Below, one piece after another: positions 28,306 through 36,435 of a DNA stretch of 64,000 nucleotides. The DNA is from Amycolatopsis sp. DSM 110486. Its GTDB lineage: Bacteria; Actinomycetota; Actinomycetes; Mycobacteriales; Pseudonocardiaceae. Numbering within the stretch: the first letter of the stretch is position 1; each line of letters opens with the position of its first letter. The translations under genes and the position numbers were made by a program. The notes under the pieces are model-generated. The model was not told the DNA's origin. It saw only the letters and a list, made by a program, of their open reading frames with translations, and searched no databases. Where the stretch lies: positions 2,061,001 to 2,125,000 of the forward strand of contig NZ_CP080519.1 of the NCBI RefSeq assembly GCF_019468465.1, written 5' to 3'.

Positions 28306-29057
28306 CGCTTCGCCACCTCCTCGCGGTCACCGCGGATGAAGCCGCGCTCGCGCGCGACGTCGGCCAGCAGGTCGCGCAGCTGGGCGCGACCGCGGTGCAG
28401 ACGGGACATCACGGTGCCGATGGGCGTGTCCATGATCTCGGCGATCTCCTTGTACGCGAAGCCCTCGACGTCCGCCAGGTAGACGGCCAGCCGGAACTCT
28501 TCGGGCAGCTTCTGCAGCGCCTGCTTCACGTCGGCGTCGGGGAGGTTGTCCATCGCCTCGACCTCGGCCGAGCGCAGCCCGCTGGAGGTGTGACTCTCCG
28601 CCTTGGCGATCTGCCAGTCGGTGATCTCCTCGGTGGGCTGCTGCACCGGCTGCCGCTGACGCTTGCGGTAGCCGTTGATGTAGGTGTTGGTGAGGATGCG
28701 GTACATCCACGCCTTGAGGTTCGTGCCGGCCTTGAAGGAGGCGAACGCCGCGTATGCCTTGAGGTAGGTCTCCTGGACCAGGTCCTCGGCGTCGGAGGGG
28801 TTCCGCGTCATCCGCATCGCGGCCGAGTACAGCTGATCGAGCAGGGGCATCGCGTCGCGTTCGAAGCGCTCCGCCAGCTCCAGCTCGTCGGCCGCCGTCT
28901 CCGGCGCGGTGTTCGGGGTGCTCGGCAAACCGTTCCCTTCCCGTTCGGCGTCGATGCGCTTCTGCGCATACGGCAACGCCGAGTTTACGCGGGGGCTCGG
29001 AAGGCCCTGCTCGGTGCTGCGCCTACGAGGGCGGGCAGTGGTAAGCGTCGTGGTCAC
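28302..29057 (-). CDS. sigR: RNA polymerase sigma factor SigR/SigH (thiol stress)
   Basis: Group-4 (ECF) sigma factor directing the disulfide-stress regulon. Region 2 is [20 protein letters not shown] with [14 protein letters not shown], and region 4 is [20 protein letters not shown] with [17 protein letters not shown]. The long form from GTG 29057 has 251 residues. A TTG at 28928 with GGGAAGGGAACGG upstream would give a 208-residue form of usual length. A SigR-type promoter (GGGAAT, 18 nt, GTT) lies so close to 29057 that stress-induced mRNA would encode the long form. This mirrors the S. coelicolor SigR and SigR' isoforms. Confidence 0.9.
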   Translation of the reverse strand: MTTTLTTARPRRRSTEQGLPSPRVNSALPYAQKRIDAEREGNGLPSTPNTAPETAADELELAERFERDAMPLLDQLYSAAMRMTRNPSDAEDLVQETYLKAYAAFASFKAGTNLKAWMYRILTNTYINGYRKRQRQPVQQPTEEITDWQIAKAESHTSSGLRSAEVEAMDNLPDADVKQALQKLPEEFRLAVYLADVEGFAYKEIAEIMDTPIGTVMSRLHRGRAQLRDLLADVARERGFIRGDREEVAKR

Positions 29058-29066
29058 GTTTCTTTC

Positions 29067-29093
29067 AACAGAACGTGGCGGGCGTCCATTCCC
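29067..29093 (-). promoter_or_regulatory. SigR-type autoregulatory promoter
   Basis: On the minus strand GGGAAT (29093-29088) is followed after 18 nt by GTT (29069-29067), matching the SigR/SigH consensus GGAAT-N18/19-GTT. Initiation would fall almost on the GTG at 29057. Confidence 0.8.
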
Positions 29094-29117
29094 GACGCCT
29101 TCGTAGACTCCGATCCC

Positions 29118-29594
29118 ATGGCGGGCAAGGGAACACCGGCGACGGCGCTGCTCACGAAACACAAGGTGGCGCACACGCTGCACTCGTACGACCACGACCC
29201 GCGGGCCGAGTCGTACGGCCTGGAGGCGGTCGAGGCCCTGGGCCTGGAGGCGGCGCGCGTCTTCAAGACACTGGTGGCGGACGTCGACGGCAAGCTGACG
29301 GTGGGCGTGGTGCCGGTCACGGGGTCTCTGGACCTCAAGGCGCTGGCCGCCGCGGCCGGAGGCAAGAAGGCGCGGATGGCGGATCCGGCAGCTGCCCAGC
29401 GGGCAACCGGGTATGTGCTCGGGGGGATTTCGCCCCTGGGGCACCGGAGCCGTCTGCCGGTGGTGGTGGACGAGTCGGCTTCGGGGTTCGCGACGGTCTA
29501 CTGCTCGGCCGGGCGGCGGGGGCTCGAGGTGGAGCTGGCGCCTGGGGACCTGGTGCGGTTGACGGGGGCTGTGGTGGCTTCGATCGCCGGCTGA
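29118..29594 (+). CDS. ybaK: YbaK/EbsC-type Cys-tRNA deacylase
   Basis: 158-residue trans-editing enzyme that clears Cys mis-attached to tRNA(Pro). [40 protein letters not shown] (with the conserved Lys), [11 protein letters not shown] and [10 protein letters not shown] are in family order. It is divergent from sigR with 60 bp between starts, so the SigR promoter region also forms its upstream DNA. In M. tuberculosis a YbaK-like gene (Rv3224A/B) sits in the same place. Confidence 0.88.
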   Translation: MAGKGTPATALLTKHKVAHTLHSYDHDPRAESYGLEAVEALGLEAARVFKTLVADVDGKLTVGVVPVTGSLDLKALAAAAGGKKARMADPAAAQRATGYVLGGISPLGHRSRLPVVVDESASGFATVYCSAGRRGLEVELAPGDLVRLTGAVVASIAG

Positions 29595-29611
29595 GCACTG
29601 TGCACGCCTAG

Positions 29612-29642
29612 CTGTCCACAACTGGGGGAAGCGTGTGGACAA
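29612..29642 (+). repeat. Inverted TGTCCACA pair (DnaA-box-like) after ybaK
   Basis: TGTCCACA (29613-29620) and TGTGGACA (29634-29641) form an 8-bp inverted repeat, and with the flanking A the second reads as a perfect DnaA box (TTGTCCACA on the other strand). It most simply acts as the ybaK terminator hairpin. Confidence 0.45.
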
Positions 29643-29686
29643 CTACCCGCAGACGCGGCCGAAGTCCTGCCGCGACGAAGTCGCCA

Positions 29687-29731
29687 GTACTCCAGGTACC
29701 TGATGTACTTGACGTACTTGAGGTACCTCCG
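29687..29731 (+). repeat. Five tandem 9-bp repeats starting GTAC
   Basis: GTACTCCAG, GTACCTGAT, GTACTTGAC, GTACTTGAG and GTACCTCCG run head to tail with exact 9-bp period. Each begins with the palindrome GTAC, and AGGTACCT occurs twice. The array is AT-richer than its surroundings and lies 75-119 bp upstream of the antitoxin start. It could be a multi-site operator. Confidence 0.75.
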
Positions 29732-29805
29732 CATACTGGTCCCCCAAGGCGAGCTGCGGCTGACGCGCGCCGTCGATTCACCACGCGGCTCGGGAGGGAG
29801 CGGAA

Positions 29806-30225
29806 GTGAGCACCTCGGTCCACTACGAAAGCTCGAGTGAAGCCCGCAAGAACCTGAAGAGCCTCTTCGACGCCGCCGGACAGGGTCGCGTGGCCACGAT
29901 GCGCCGCGACAACGACACGGTGGCGGTCGTGGACGTGGAGCGCCTGCGACACTTCCTGGCGTCCGTTGTCCCCTCGCGCGCCGAGGTGGTGTCCGAGGCC
30001 GGCGGGTGGTCGGTGTTCATCCCCGGGCTTCCGGTGGCGGCCGATGCCGAGACCTTCGACGACGCCGTCGCCGACATGGTGGGGGCGCTGCGGGAGTACG
30101 CGGACGATTGGCAGGACCACCTGCGCGACGCGCCGAACCACCGGGACAACTGGGGTCTGGTCCAGCTGATCGAGCTCAGCAGCGACGTGGACCTGCAGGC
30201 TTGGCTGGTGAACAGCAGCCGATGA
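29806..30225 (+). CDS. Antitoxin with Phd/YefM-like N-terminus and HicB-like C-terminus
   Basis: 139-residue protein, first of a two-gene overlapping pair. Residues 1-55 (YESSSEARKNLKSLFDAAGQ, VAVVDVERLRHFL) resemble the Phd/YefM antitoxin DNA-binding fold. Residues 60-105 (GGWSVFIPGLPVAADAETFD, DAVADMVGALREYADDW) resemble the HicB partial RNase-H fold. GGGAGGG precedes the GTG. The overlap of stop and start (ATGA) with the next gene supports a toxin-antitoxin operon. Function is inferred from layout and fold impressions. Confidence 0.65.
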   Translation: MSTSVHYESSSEARKNLKSLFDAAGQGRVATMRRDNDTVAVVDVERLRHFLASVVPSRAEVVSEAGGWSVFIPGLPVAADAETFDDAVADMVGALREYADDWQDHLRDAPNHRDNWGLVQLIELSSDVDLQAWLVNSSR

Positions 30226-30650
30226 CGTGGCCGGCACCGACCCGGGCCGATCACGACGCGTTCTGCCGAGCCGAGGGATGGCAACTGGTGCGGGATGCGC
30301 GGGGGCGCTCCGTCACGCACCACGTGACCTACGAGCTGCACCTGCCCGACGGGCGCGTGCTGCGGACGAGGATTTCCCGCCCGCCGAACCGGTCGACCTA
30401 CGGACCGCAGATGTGGCGCGCGATCCTGCGTGACCAGCTCTGCGTGACCGAAGCCGATTTCTGGGCGTGCGTGCAGGACGATGTGGTCCCGGAACGATCC
30501 ATCGCGCGTCCGGTGGCCGAGGCCGGCGTGCCGGCACAAGTCGTGCACACGCTGATCCACCAGGTCGGCATCCCCGACGCCGAGGTCGCCGCGATGAGCC
30601 GCGAGGAAGCGATCGCGCGCGTCAACCAGTTCTGGACCGAGGGCGCCTGA
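30222..30650 (+). CDS. HicA-like toxin candidate (translational repressor type)
   Basis: 142-residue protein coupled to the preceding antitoxin. Residues 20-85 (THHVTYELHLPDGRVLRTRI, MWRAILRDQLCVTEADFWAC) look like a HicA-type dsRNA-binding mRNase core, with His in THHVTYE in the place of the HicA catalytic His. It is about twice the size of ordinary HicA, with a C-terminal helical extension (VVHTLIHQVGI). Gene order, antitoxin first, is the reverse of most hicAB pairs. Similar actinobacterial proteins carry the label cytotoxic translational repressor of toxin-antitoxin stability system. Confidence 0.62.
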   Translation: MTWPAPTRADHDAFCRAEGWQLVRDARGRSVTHHVTYELHLPDGRVLRTRISRPPNRSTYGPQMWRAILRDQLCVTEADFWACVQDDVVPERSIARPVAEAGVPAQVVHTLIHQVGIPDAEVAAMSREEAIARVNQFWTEGA

Positions 30651-30654
30651 CCAC

Positions 30655-31263
30655 TCAGAGGTGCGGCCTCAGCACCCGCCCCAACCACTCCGCCGCCGCG
30701 CGCGACACCGCGTCCAAGTCGGCCGACAAGGTGTGGTCCCCCGAGACCATCACCACCTCGTGGTGCGGCCCCGCCGAAGGGCGGCCGAACGGGTCGCGCT
30801 CGCCCTGCACCACCAGGGTCGGCACTTCCACCGCATCGAGCTCCGGTTGCCGCGTCTTTTCCGGCCGGCCGGGCGGGTGCTCGGGAAACGCCAGGCACAA
30901 CACCGCCACAGCCTGGCCGGCCGAAGCTGTCCGGCAGGCAACCCGCGCGCCCGAGGAACGGCCGCCGAAGACCAACGGCAGGTCGTCGAAGTGCGCCGAC
31001 AACTCGTCCGCCACAGCCAGCCAAGCCGTGTCCAGCTGATTCGCCGGTGCGGGCGCCCGGCGCCCCGCCACCCGGTACGGCTGCTCCACCAAAGCCACGT
31101 GCACCCCGGCGGCCTTCGCGGCCCGCGCGACCGCCACCAGGTCCTTGGCCCCGATGCCGCCACCCGCGCCGTGACCGAGCAGGAGCACGGCGGCGCCGTC
31201 CTTGGCGCAGTGGAGCTCGGCGCGCGCGGGGCCGTGGGGAGTGTCGATCTCGAGGGTGGTCAT
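30655..31263 (-). CDS. Alpha/beta-hydrolase family protein (KANL3/Tex30-like)
   Basis: 202-residue compact hydrolase. GHGAGGGIGAKDL forms the oxyanion side, the nucleophile elbow is FGGRSSGARVA (Ser after GGRS), the Asp is in VQGERDPFG and the His in SGDHTLS. It is translationally coupled to the SRAP gene upstream (ATGA) and forms a leftward two-gene operon with it. Substrate unknown. Confidence 0.8.
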   Translation of the reverse strand: MTTLEIDTPHGPARAELHCAKDGAAVLLLGHGAGGGIGAKDLVAVARAAKAAGVHVALVEQPYRVAGRRAPAPANQLDTAWLAVADELSAHFDDLPLVFGGRSSGARVACRTASAGQAVAVLCLAFPEHPPGRPEKTRQPELDAVEVPTLVVQGERDPFGRPSAGPHHEVVMVSGDHTLSADLDAVSRAAAEWLGRVLRPHL

Positions 31264-32015
31264 GGCGCGTCGAACAGGGTTTCCGAGGCGGCGGGCTCGG
31301 CGCGCGTGAGCAGCTGGGGGCCGTTGTTGCGGACGTTGTTGACCAGCGTGGAAATCGGGCGCAGCTCGAGCGACTCGACGAAGTCCGGCGGCGTGGGCAC
31401 GAGCAGACCGTCCACGGAGGACTGGTCCGGGTCGAGCCAGCCGTCCCAGTGCTCGCCCGGGACGATCAGCGGCATGCGGTCGTGGATGCCCCGCAGCTGG
31501 CCCTCGGCGTCGGTCGTGATGATGGAGAACGTGATCAAGGGCTGCTCGTCCGACGAGCCGTCCTTCGGGCGCCAGCTCTCCCAGATCCCGCCGAACGCGA
31601 GCGACGAGCCGGAAGGATCCGTCATGTAGAACGGCTCCTTCTCCTTGCCCGTGCGGCGCCATTCGAACCAGCCGTCGGCCGGGACCAGGCAGCGACGCGA
31701 CTTCAAAGCGCGTTTGAAGGCCGGCTTTTCAGCCGCCGTCTCCGCGCGCGTGTTGATCATGCGCGAGCCGACGGAGGGGTCCTTCGCCCAGAACGGCACG
31801 AGGCCCCACTTCATGATCCGCAGCGACCGCTCGGCGGGCTCGTCCTCGAGCACCTGCCCCTCGGCGTCGCGGGGGTGGCGCTGGACCACGGTGACGACGT
31901 TCTTGGTCGGCGCGACGTTGTAGTCCTCGCGCGCGGCACCCTCGGTCAAATCGACCGCGGCGAACTCGTCGATCAGCTTCGCCGGGTCCTTCGTCGCCGC
32001 GTAACGGCCGCACAT
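31260..32015 (-). CDS. SOS response-associated peptidase (SRAP, YedK/HMCES-like)
   Basis: 251-residue protein that forms a covalent thiazolidine crosslink with abasic sites in single-stranded DNA to shield them from strand breakage. Catalytic Cys2 is in the N-terminal MCGRY and must be exposed by Met removal. Asn is in MINTRAET, Glu in GWFEWRR and His in GIHDRMPLIV, all four in family order. Length is typical. In M. tuberculosis Rv3226c is the counterpart. There aroA separates it from rsgA, while here the two genes are divergent and about 100 bp apart. Confidence 0.92.
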   Translation of the reverse strand: MCGRYAATKDPAKLIDEFAAVDLTEGAAREDYNVAPTKNVVTVVQRHPRDAEGQVLEDEPAERSLRIMKWGLVPFWAKDPSVGSRMINTRAETAAEKPAFKRALKSRRCLVPADGWFEWRRTGKEKEPFYMTDPSGSSLAFGGIWESWRPKDGSSDEQPLITFSIITTDAEGQLRGIHDRMPLIVPGEHWDGWLDPDQSSVDGLLVPTPPDFVESLELRPISTLVNNVRNNGPQLLTRAEPAASETLFDAP

Positions 32016-32118
32016 GCCAGCCTCCTCGCACCTCTCAAGACGCCATCGTTACACGCAGGCCGGGCCGGGCGCGACCGGCATGGGATCATTTCGACCAGGC
32101 AGGACGAGCGGGAGGACG

Positions 32119-33138
32119 GTGGGCGGTTTGGCGAGAGGCGACTGGAGCAAGCTGGACGAATCCGACGTGCGGGTTCGCCCCGGCAAGGGCACCAGGCCCC
32201 GGACCAAACGCCGGCCCGAGCACGCCGATGCCGTCACCGCCATGGTGATCGGCAAGGACCGCGGCCGCTGGACGTGCGCCGTGGACGCCGACCCCGAACG
32301 CGTGGTCACGGCCATGCGCGCCCGCGAGATGGGGCGCGTCTCCGTGGTCGTCGGGGACATGGTCGCCCTGGTCGGCGACGTCTCGGGCCTGCAGGACACG
32401 CTCGCACGCATCGTCCGCGTCGACGAGCGCACCAGCGTGCTGCGCCGGACCGCCGACGACACCGACCCGTACGAGCGCGTGGTCGTCGCGAACGCCGCCC
32501 AGCTGCTGATCGTCACGTCGCTCGCCGATCCCCCGCCGCGGACCGGGTTCATCGACCGCTGTCTGGTCGCCTGCTACGCGGGCGGGCTCGAGCCCGTCCT
32601 CTGCCTCACGAAAGCCGACCTGGCCAGCCCCGACGAGCTGCTCGCGAGCTACGCGGGCCTCGACGTGCCGGCCATCGTCACGCGCCACGACGAGAAGCCC
32701 GAAGGCCTGGCCGAGCGCCTCGAAGGGCGCGTGTCCGCGTTGGTCGGGCACTCCGGCGTCGGCAAGTCCACGCTGGTCAACCGCCTGGTGCCCGACGCCG
32801 AGCTCGCCACGGGCGTCGTCAGCTCCGTCGGCAAGGGACGCCACACGTCCGTGGCGGCCGTCGCGCTGCCGCTGCCCCTCGCGGGCCGCGGCTGGGTGAT
32901 CGACACGCCGGGCGTGCGGTCGTTCGGGCTGGCGCACGTGACCGCCGACGACATCGTGAACGCCTTCGAGGAGTTCGCCGAGGCCGCCGAGGAGTGCCCC
33001 ACGAACTGCGGCCACCTCGGCCCGCCGGAGGACCCGGACTGCGCGCTCGACGCCGTCGTCACCGAAGGTCGCGCAAGCGCCGAGCGGCTGGCGTCGCTGC
33101 GTCGGCTGCTCGTTTCACGCGCGGGTGGCGCGGAGTGA
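32119..33138 (+). CDS. rsgA: Ribosome small-subunit-dependent GTPase RsgA
   Basis: Circularly permuted GTPase of 339 residues acting in late 30S maturation. An OB-like N-terminal part (ESDVRVRPGKGTRPRTKRR) is followed by the G4 motif LTKADL, G1 GHSGVGKSTLVNRL and G3 DTPGVRSF, the permuted order. A zinc knuckle CPTNCGHLGPPEDPDC closes it. Start uncertain: GTG 32119 is close to GGAGGAC (3 nt), while TTG 32128 would give MARGDWSKLDE, as many relatives begin. The difference is three residues. Confidence 0.92.
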   Translation: MGGLARGDWSKLDESDVRVRPGKGTRPRTKRRPEHADAVTAMVIGKDRGRWTCAVDADPERVVTAMRAREMGRVSVVVGDMVALVGDVSGLQDTLARIVRVDERTSVLRRTADDTDPYERVVVANAAQLLIVTSLADPPPRTGFIDRCLVACYAGGLEPVLCLTKADLASPDELLASYAGLDVPAIVTRHDEKPEGLAERLEGRVSALVGHSGVGKSTLVNRLVPDAELATGVVSSVGKGRHTSVAAVALPLPLAGRGWVIDTPGVRSFGLAHVTADDIVNAFEEFAEAAEECPTNCGHLGPPEDPDCALDAVVTEGRASAERLASLRRLLVSRAGGAE

Positions 33139-33206
33139 CTCTTGATCACGGGAAAAACGGGCGCTGACGGCGGCCGGAGGTTGGCAACCGCGCGCGGAGC
33201 CGATGG

Positions 33207-33222
33207 GGTGGGAATCCCCACC
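33207..33222 (+). promoter_or_regulatory. Palindrome GGTGGG-AATC-CCCACC upstream of P450
   Basis: Perfect 6-4-6 inverted repeat ending 17 bp before the P450 start and overlapping the probable leader. It could be an operator or a hairpin, and no regulator is adjacent. Confidence 0.4.
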
Positions 33223-33239
33223 ACAAGGAGCCGCCGCCC

Positions 33240-34451
33240 GTGCCGACCGACCCCGAGGCCTACCCCCTCGACATCGAGTACGTCCAGAATCCCCACGAGA
33301 TCGAAGCGAAGCTGCGGATCGAAGCACCCGTCCGGCTGGTGCAGACGCCGCGGGGAATGCGGTCGTGGCTCGTCACCAGGTACGAGGACGTCAAGCAGGT
33401 CCTGACCAGCCCGGACGTCCACAAGGACGAGGGCAGGCGCGCCCAGATCATCGCCGAGCGGCACGGCCCGTCGTTCGCGATGCTGTCCCCCGCCTTCCGG
33501 CTGCTCGAAGACCACATGCTCAACAGCGACCCGCCGGACCACACACGGCTGCGGCGGCTCGTCGCGAAGGTGTTCACGACCCGCGCGATCGCGCGCCTGC
33601 GGCCGCGGATCGAGAGCGTGACCGCCGAGCTGCTCGACGCGATGGCCGGACAGGATCGGGTCGACCTGGTCGCGAGCTTCGCAGCGCCGCTGCCGATGAT
33701 CGTCATCTGCGAGCTGCTGGGCGTGCCCGAAACCGACCGCGAGAAGTTCGGCTCCTGGGTCGAGGTGATCACGTCGGCCGGTGACCAGCGGCTCGTCGAG
33801 GCGTCCGAGCTGTTCCTGGCCTACCTGCGTGACCTCGTCACAGCCAAGCGGGCCGAGCCGGCCGAAGACCTGCTGTCCGACCTGGTCGCCGTGACCGACA
33901 GCGGCGACCGCCTGTCGGAGCAGGAGCTCGTCACCATGGCCGAGCTGCTCGTGATCGCGGGGCACGACACCACGGTCAGCCTCATCGCCAACGGCACGCT
34001 CGCGCTGCTGCGTGCCCCCGCGCAGCTCGCGGCACTGCGGGCCGACCCGTCGCTCGTGCCGAACGCCATCGAGGAGCTCCTGCGCTACGACGGACCGGTC
34101 CACATCGCAACCACGCGGTTCACCACCGCCCCGATCACGGTCGGTGGCATCGAGATCCCGGCGAACGAGTTCCTCTCCGTGTCGCTGCTTTCCGCGAACC
34201 GCGACGGCGAGCGGTTCGCGGATCCCGATGAGCTCGACGTGACCCGACCGGTCGGTGGGCACCTGGCGTTCGGGCACGGCATCCACCACTGTCTCGGCGC
34301 GCCGCTCGCCCGGTTGGAGGGAGCGATCGCGCTCGGCGCGCTCATCGAACGGTTCCCGGCGCTTCGGCTCGCCGACGGTGCCGATCCGGCGCGGTGGCGG
34401 TTCTCGACACTGATGCGCGGACTCGAGGAGCTTCCCGTCGCGACCCGATGA
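33240..34451 (+). CDS. Cytochrome P450 (first of two)
   Basis: Soluble bacterial class-I type P450 of 403 residues. I-helix oxygen-binding motif AGHDTT, K-helix EELLR, and heme-thiolate loop FGHGIHHCLGAPLARLE with the Cys ligand are intact. AAGGAG lies upstream of the GTG. No ferredoxin or reductase gene is adjacent. Resembles CYP105/CYP107-like actinomycete P450s used for xenobiotic or secondary-metabolite oxidation, but the subfamily cannot be fixed without alignment. It is 62% or less similar by eye to the second P450 (43039-44247), so the two are not a recent duplication. Confidence 0.9.
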   Translation: MPTDPEAYPLDIEYVQNPHEIEAKLRIEAPVRLVQTPRGMRSWLVTRYEDVKQVLTSPDVHKDEGRRAQIIAERHGPSFAMLSPAFRLLEDHMLNSDPPDHTRLRRLVAKVFTTRAIARLRPRIESVTAELLDAMAGQDRVDLVASFAAPLPMIVICELLGVPETDREKFGSWVEVITSAGDQRLVEASELFLAYLRDLVTAKRAEPAEDLLSDLVAVTDSGDRLSEQELVTMAELLVIAGHDTTVSLIANGTLALLRAPAQLAALRADPSLVPNAIEELLRYDGPVHIATTRFTTAPITVGGIEIPANEFLSVSLLSANRDGERFADPDELDVTRPVGGHLAFGHGIHHCLGAPLARLEGAIALGALIERFPALRLADGADPARWRFSTLMRGLEELPVATR

Positions 34452-34613
34452 CTTCAGCGGGAACCGGCGACGGTCACCGTGCGTCCCATGATTACTCCGC
34501 AGGTGGACGACACAACGGGTGATTGATTACCCAAATCGTGATCGAAAGGGCGTAACTGTTGCCCCGATCCAGCGATACTGCGGGTGGAGTAATGACCTTC
34601 CTAGGGGGATTGC

Positions 34614-35501
34614 ATGCGCAAAACCACTTTCGTCGTCGCCGCGGGTGCCGCGCTGGCGCTCGTGCTGACCGGCTGTGGTTCGAAGTCTGAGAACGGGACC
34701 GCGGCGCCGGCGGGCGACAAGGCCTCCTCGGGGATCGCCTCGCCGTTCGCGAACGTGCTTGAGCTGGCGAAGGCGTCCAAGCAGGGCACCGCGAAGTCGA
34801 AGTCGTCGAAGATGTCGATGACCATGTCGGTCGGCGGAAAGAACGTGACCGCCGAGGGACTCATGTCCTACGACCCGGCCAACTTGAAGATGTCGATGAC
34901 GATGACCACCGACGGTGAGCAGAGCGAGATCCGGCTCATCGACAAGACGATGTACATGAAACTCCCGGCGTCTGAGGCCTCGCAGATGGGCACCGACAAG
35001 CCGTGGGTCAAGATCTCGCCCGACGCGAACGACCCGATTTCGAAGGCCCTCGCCGGGAGCATGTCGCAGGCTTCCGAGCAGAGTGACCCGACGAAGATCC
35101 TCGACCAGATCAGCGAGGCCGGCCGGATCGTCAGCTCCGACCAGACCACGCTGGACGGCCAGCCGGTGAACCACTACAAGTTCGAGATCGACATCGCCAA
35201 GTCGATCGACAAGATGCTGGCCAGTGTTCCGGCCGAGTCCCAGGCCCAGGTCAAGGAATTGCTCAAGGGCAAGGACATCAAGATGCCGGCCGAGCTCTGG
35301 GTCAACAAGGACCAGCTCCCGCTCCAGATCACGATGGACGAGAGCGAAATGATGAAGGCGATGGGCGTGCCGGCCTCGGCCGCGGGCTCCGGCAAGATCG
35401 TCGTCAAGTACAGCGATTGGGGCGCTCCGGTCGAGGTCACCGCGCCGCCGGCCGACCAGGTCGCGGACCTGGGCGAGATCGCGAAGCACATGGGCGGCTG
35501 A
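34614..35501 (+). CDS. LppX/LprG-like lipoprotein, paralog 1
   Basis: 295-residue exported lipoprotein. Signal peptide with lipobox LALVLTGC, then a Lys/Ser-rich linker and a beta-barrel-like domain. Repeated Met-containing strands (MSMTMSVGG, LKMSMTMTTDG) and KPWVKISPDANDPISKAL are seen in this family, whose mycobacterial relatives (LppX, LprG) carry lipids across the envelope. The next gene (35652-36422) is a paralog with the same motif order, and a strong terminator separates the two. Confidence 0.8.
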   Translation: MRKTTFVVAAGAALALVLTGCGSKSENGTAAPAGDKASSGIASPFANVLELAKASKQGTAKSKSSKMSMTMSVGGKNVTAEGLMSYDPANLKMSMTMTTDGEQSEIRLIDKTMYMKLPASEASQMGTDKPWVKISPDANDPISKALAGSMSQASEQSDPTKILDQISEAGRIVSSDQTTLDGQPVNHYKFEIDIAKSIDKMLASVPAESQAQVKELLKGKDIKMPAELWVNKDQLPLQITMDESEMMKAMGVPASAAGSGKIVVKYSDWGAPVEVTAPPADQVADLGEIAKHMGG

Positions 35502-35518
35502 CCGCTCGCTGCTTGACC

Positions 35519-35554
35519 CGAAGGGCGCCTCGACAACCGTCGGGGCGCCCTTCG
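35519..35554 (+). terminator. Intrinsic terminator between lipoprotein paralogs
   Basis: A 16-bp stem (one T-G wobble) beginning CGAAGGGCGCC, with a 4-nt AACC loop, lies 17 bp after the first lipoprotein stop. Confidence 0.85.
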
Positions 35555-35651
35555 CGCTACTACGGGTAATTCCACTTCCCCCGAACGGGTCTTCGGAGCC
35601 GTCTGTGCTTTTGTAGGGTCTCTTTCCGCCGGTCAGGACGGGGTTTTCCGG

Positions 35652-36422
35652 ATGCGCAGGACGGCTTTGGCGTGCGCCGCGCTGCTCGTGATCGGCGGGT
35701 GTTCGGCTTCGCCCGAGCGGTTCTCCGACGCGCGTGCCCTGGCCGACGCGGCCGTCGCGGCGACGAACGCCGGTCACTCCGCGAAGTTCACCACCGATGT
35801 CGCCGCGGGTGCGCTCGTGTCCCACGGTCAGGGTGAGGCCGTGTTCGGCCCCGGCGGGACGGCGCTGCAGATGACCACGGACTACGTCGGCGAGCCGCTG
35901 GAGCTGCGCCTGGTCGCGCAGACGCTGTACGCGAAGGTCCGCCCGAGCGCCCTCGACCAGGTGACCGGCCGCAAACCCTGGGTGAAGGTCTCGCCCGACG
36001 GCAGCGACCCATTCTCCCAGGTCCTCGGCGGCAGCCTCGCACAGCTCGCCGAGCAGAACGACCCCGCGCGCACGCTCGAACAGGTCCGCACCGCGGGCAC
36101 CCTCACTGCCAGCGACGCGACCACCCTCGACGGCACCGACGCCTCCCACTACCGCGTCGACGTCGACTTGGCCCACCTCGGCGCCGAGCTGCCCGCGGGC
36201 CTCCCGGCCGACGCGCAGCTCGGTGGCACGAAGGTCCCCCTCGACCTGTGGCTCGACGAGGACAACCGGCCCCTGCAGCTGGTCCTCGACCTGTCGCCCA
36301 TCCTGCGCGGCTCAGGCGGCCAGGGCAGCGCCCGCATCACAGCGCGCTACTCGGCGTGGGGCTCGCCGGTGAACGTCACGGCCCCGGCAGCCGACCAGAT
36401 CGGCACGCTCATCGGTGGCTGA
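35652..36422 (+). CDS. LppX/LprG-like lipoprotein, paralog 2
   Basis: 256-residue lipoprotein with lipobox LLVIGGC. It shares KPWVKVSPDGSDPFSQVLGG, the DATTLDGTDASHYRVDVDL segment and the C-terminal YSAWGSPVNVTAPAADQI with paralog 1, so the pair arose by tandem duplication, but identity is moderate and the linker is shorter. Lipid carriage is a family-based inference. Confidence 0.78.
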   Translation: MRRTALACAALLVIGGCSASPERFSDARALADAAVAATNAGHSAKFTTDVAAGALVSHGQGEAVFGPGGTALQMTTDYVGEPLELRLVAQTLYAKVRPSALDQVTGRKPWVKVSPDGSDPFSQVLGGSLAQLAEQNDPARTLEQVRTAGTLTASDATTLDGTDASHYRVDVDLAHLGAELPAGLPADAQLGGTKVPLDLWLDEDNRPLQLVLDLSPILRGSGGQGSARITARYSAWGSPVNVTAPAADQIGTLIGG

Positions 36423-36435
36423 CGCAGGCGGTGGT

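Noticed and set aside
29612..29642. DnaA-box-like pair as a replication origin
   Set aside because: Only two boxes, no AT-rich unwinding element, dnaA or dnaN nearby. A terminator hairpin explains it better.
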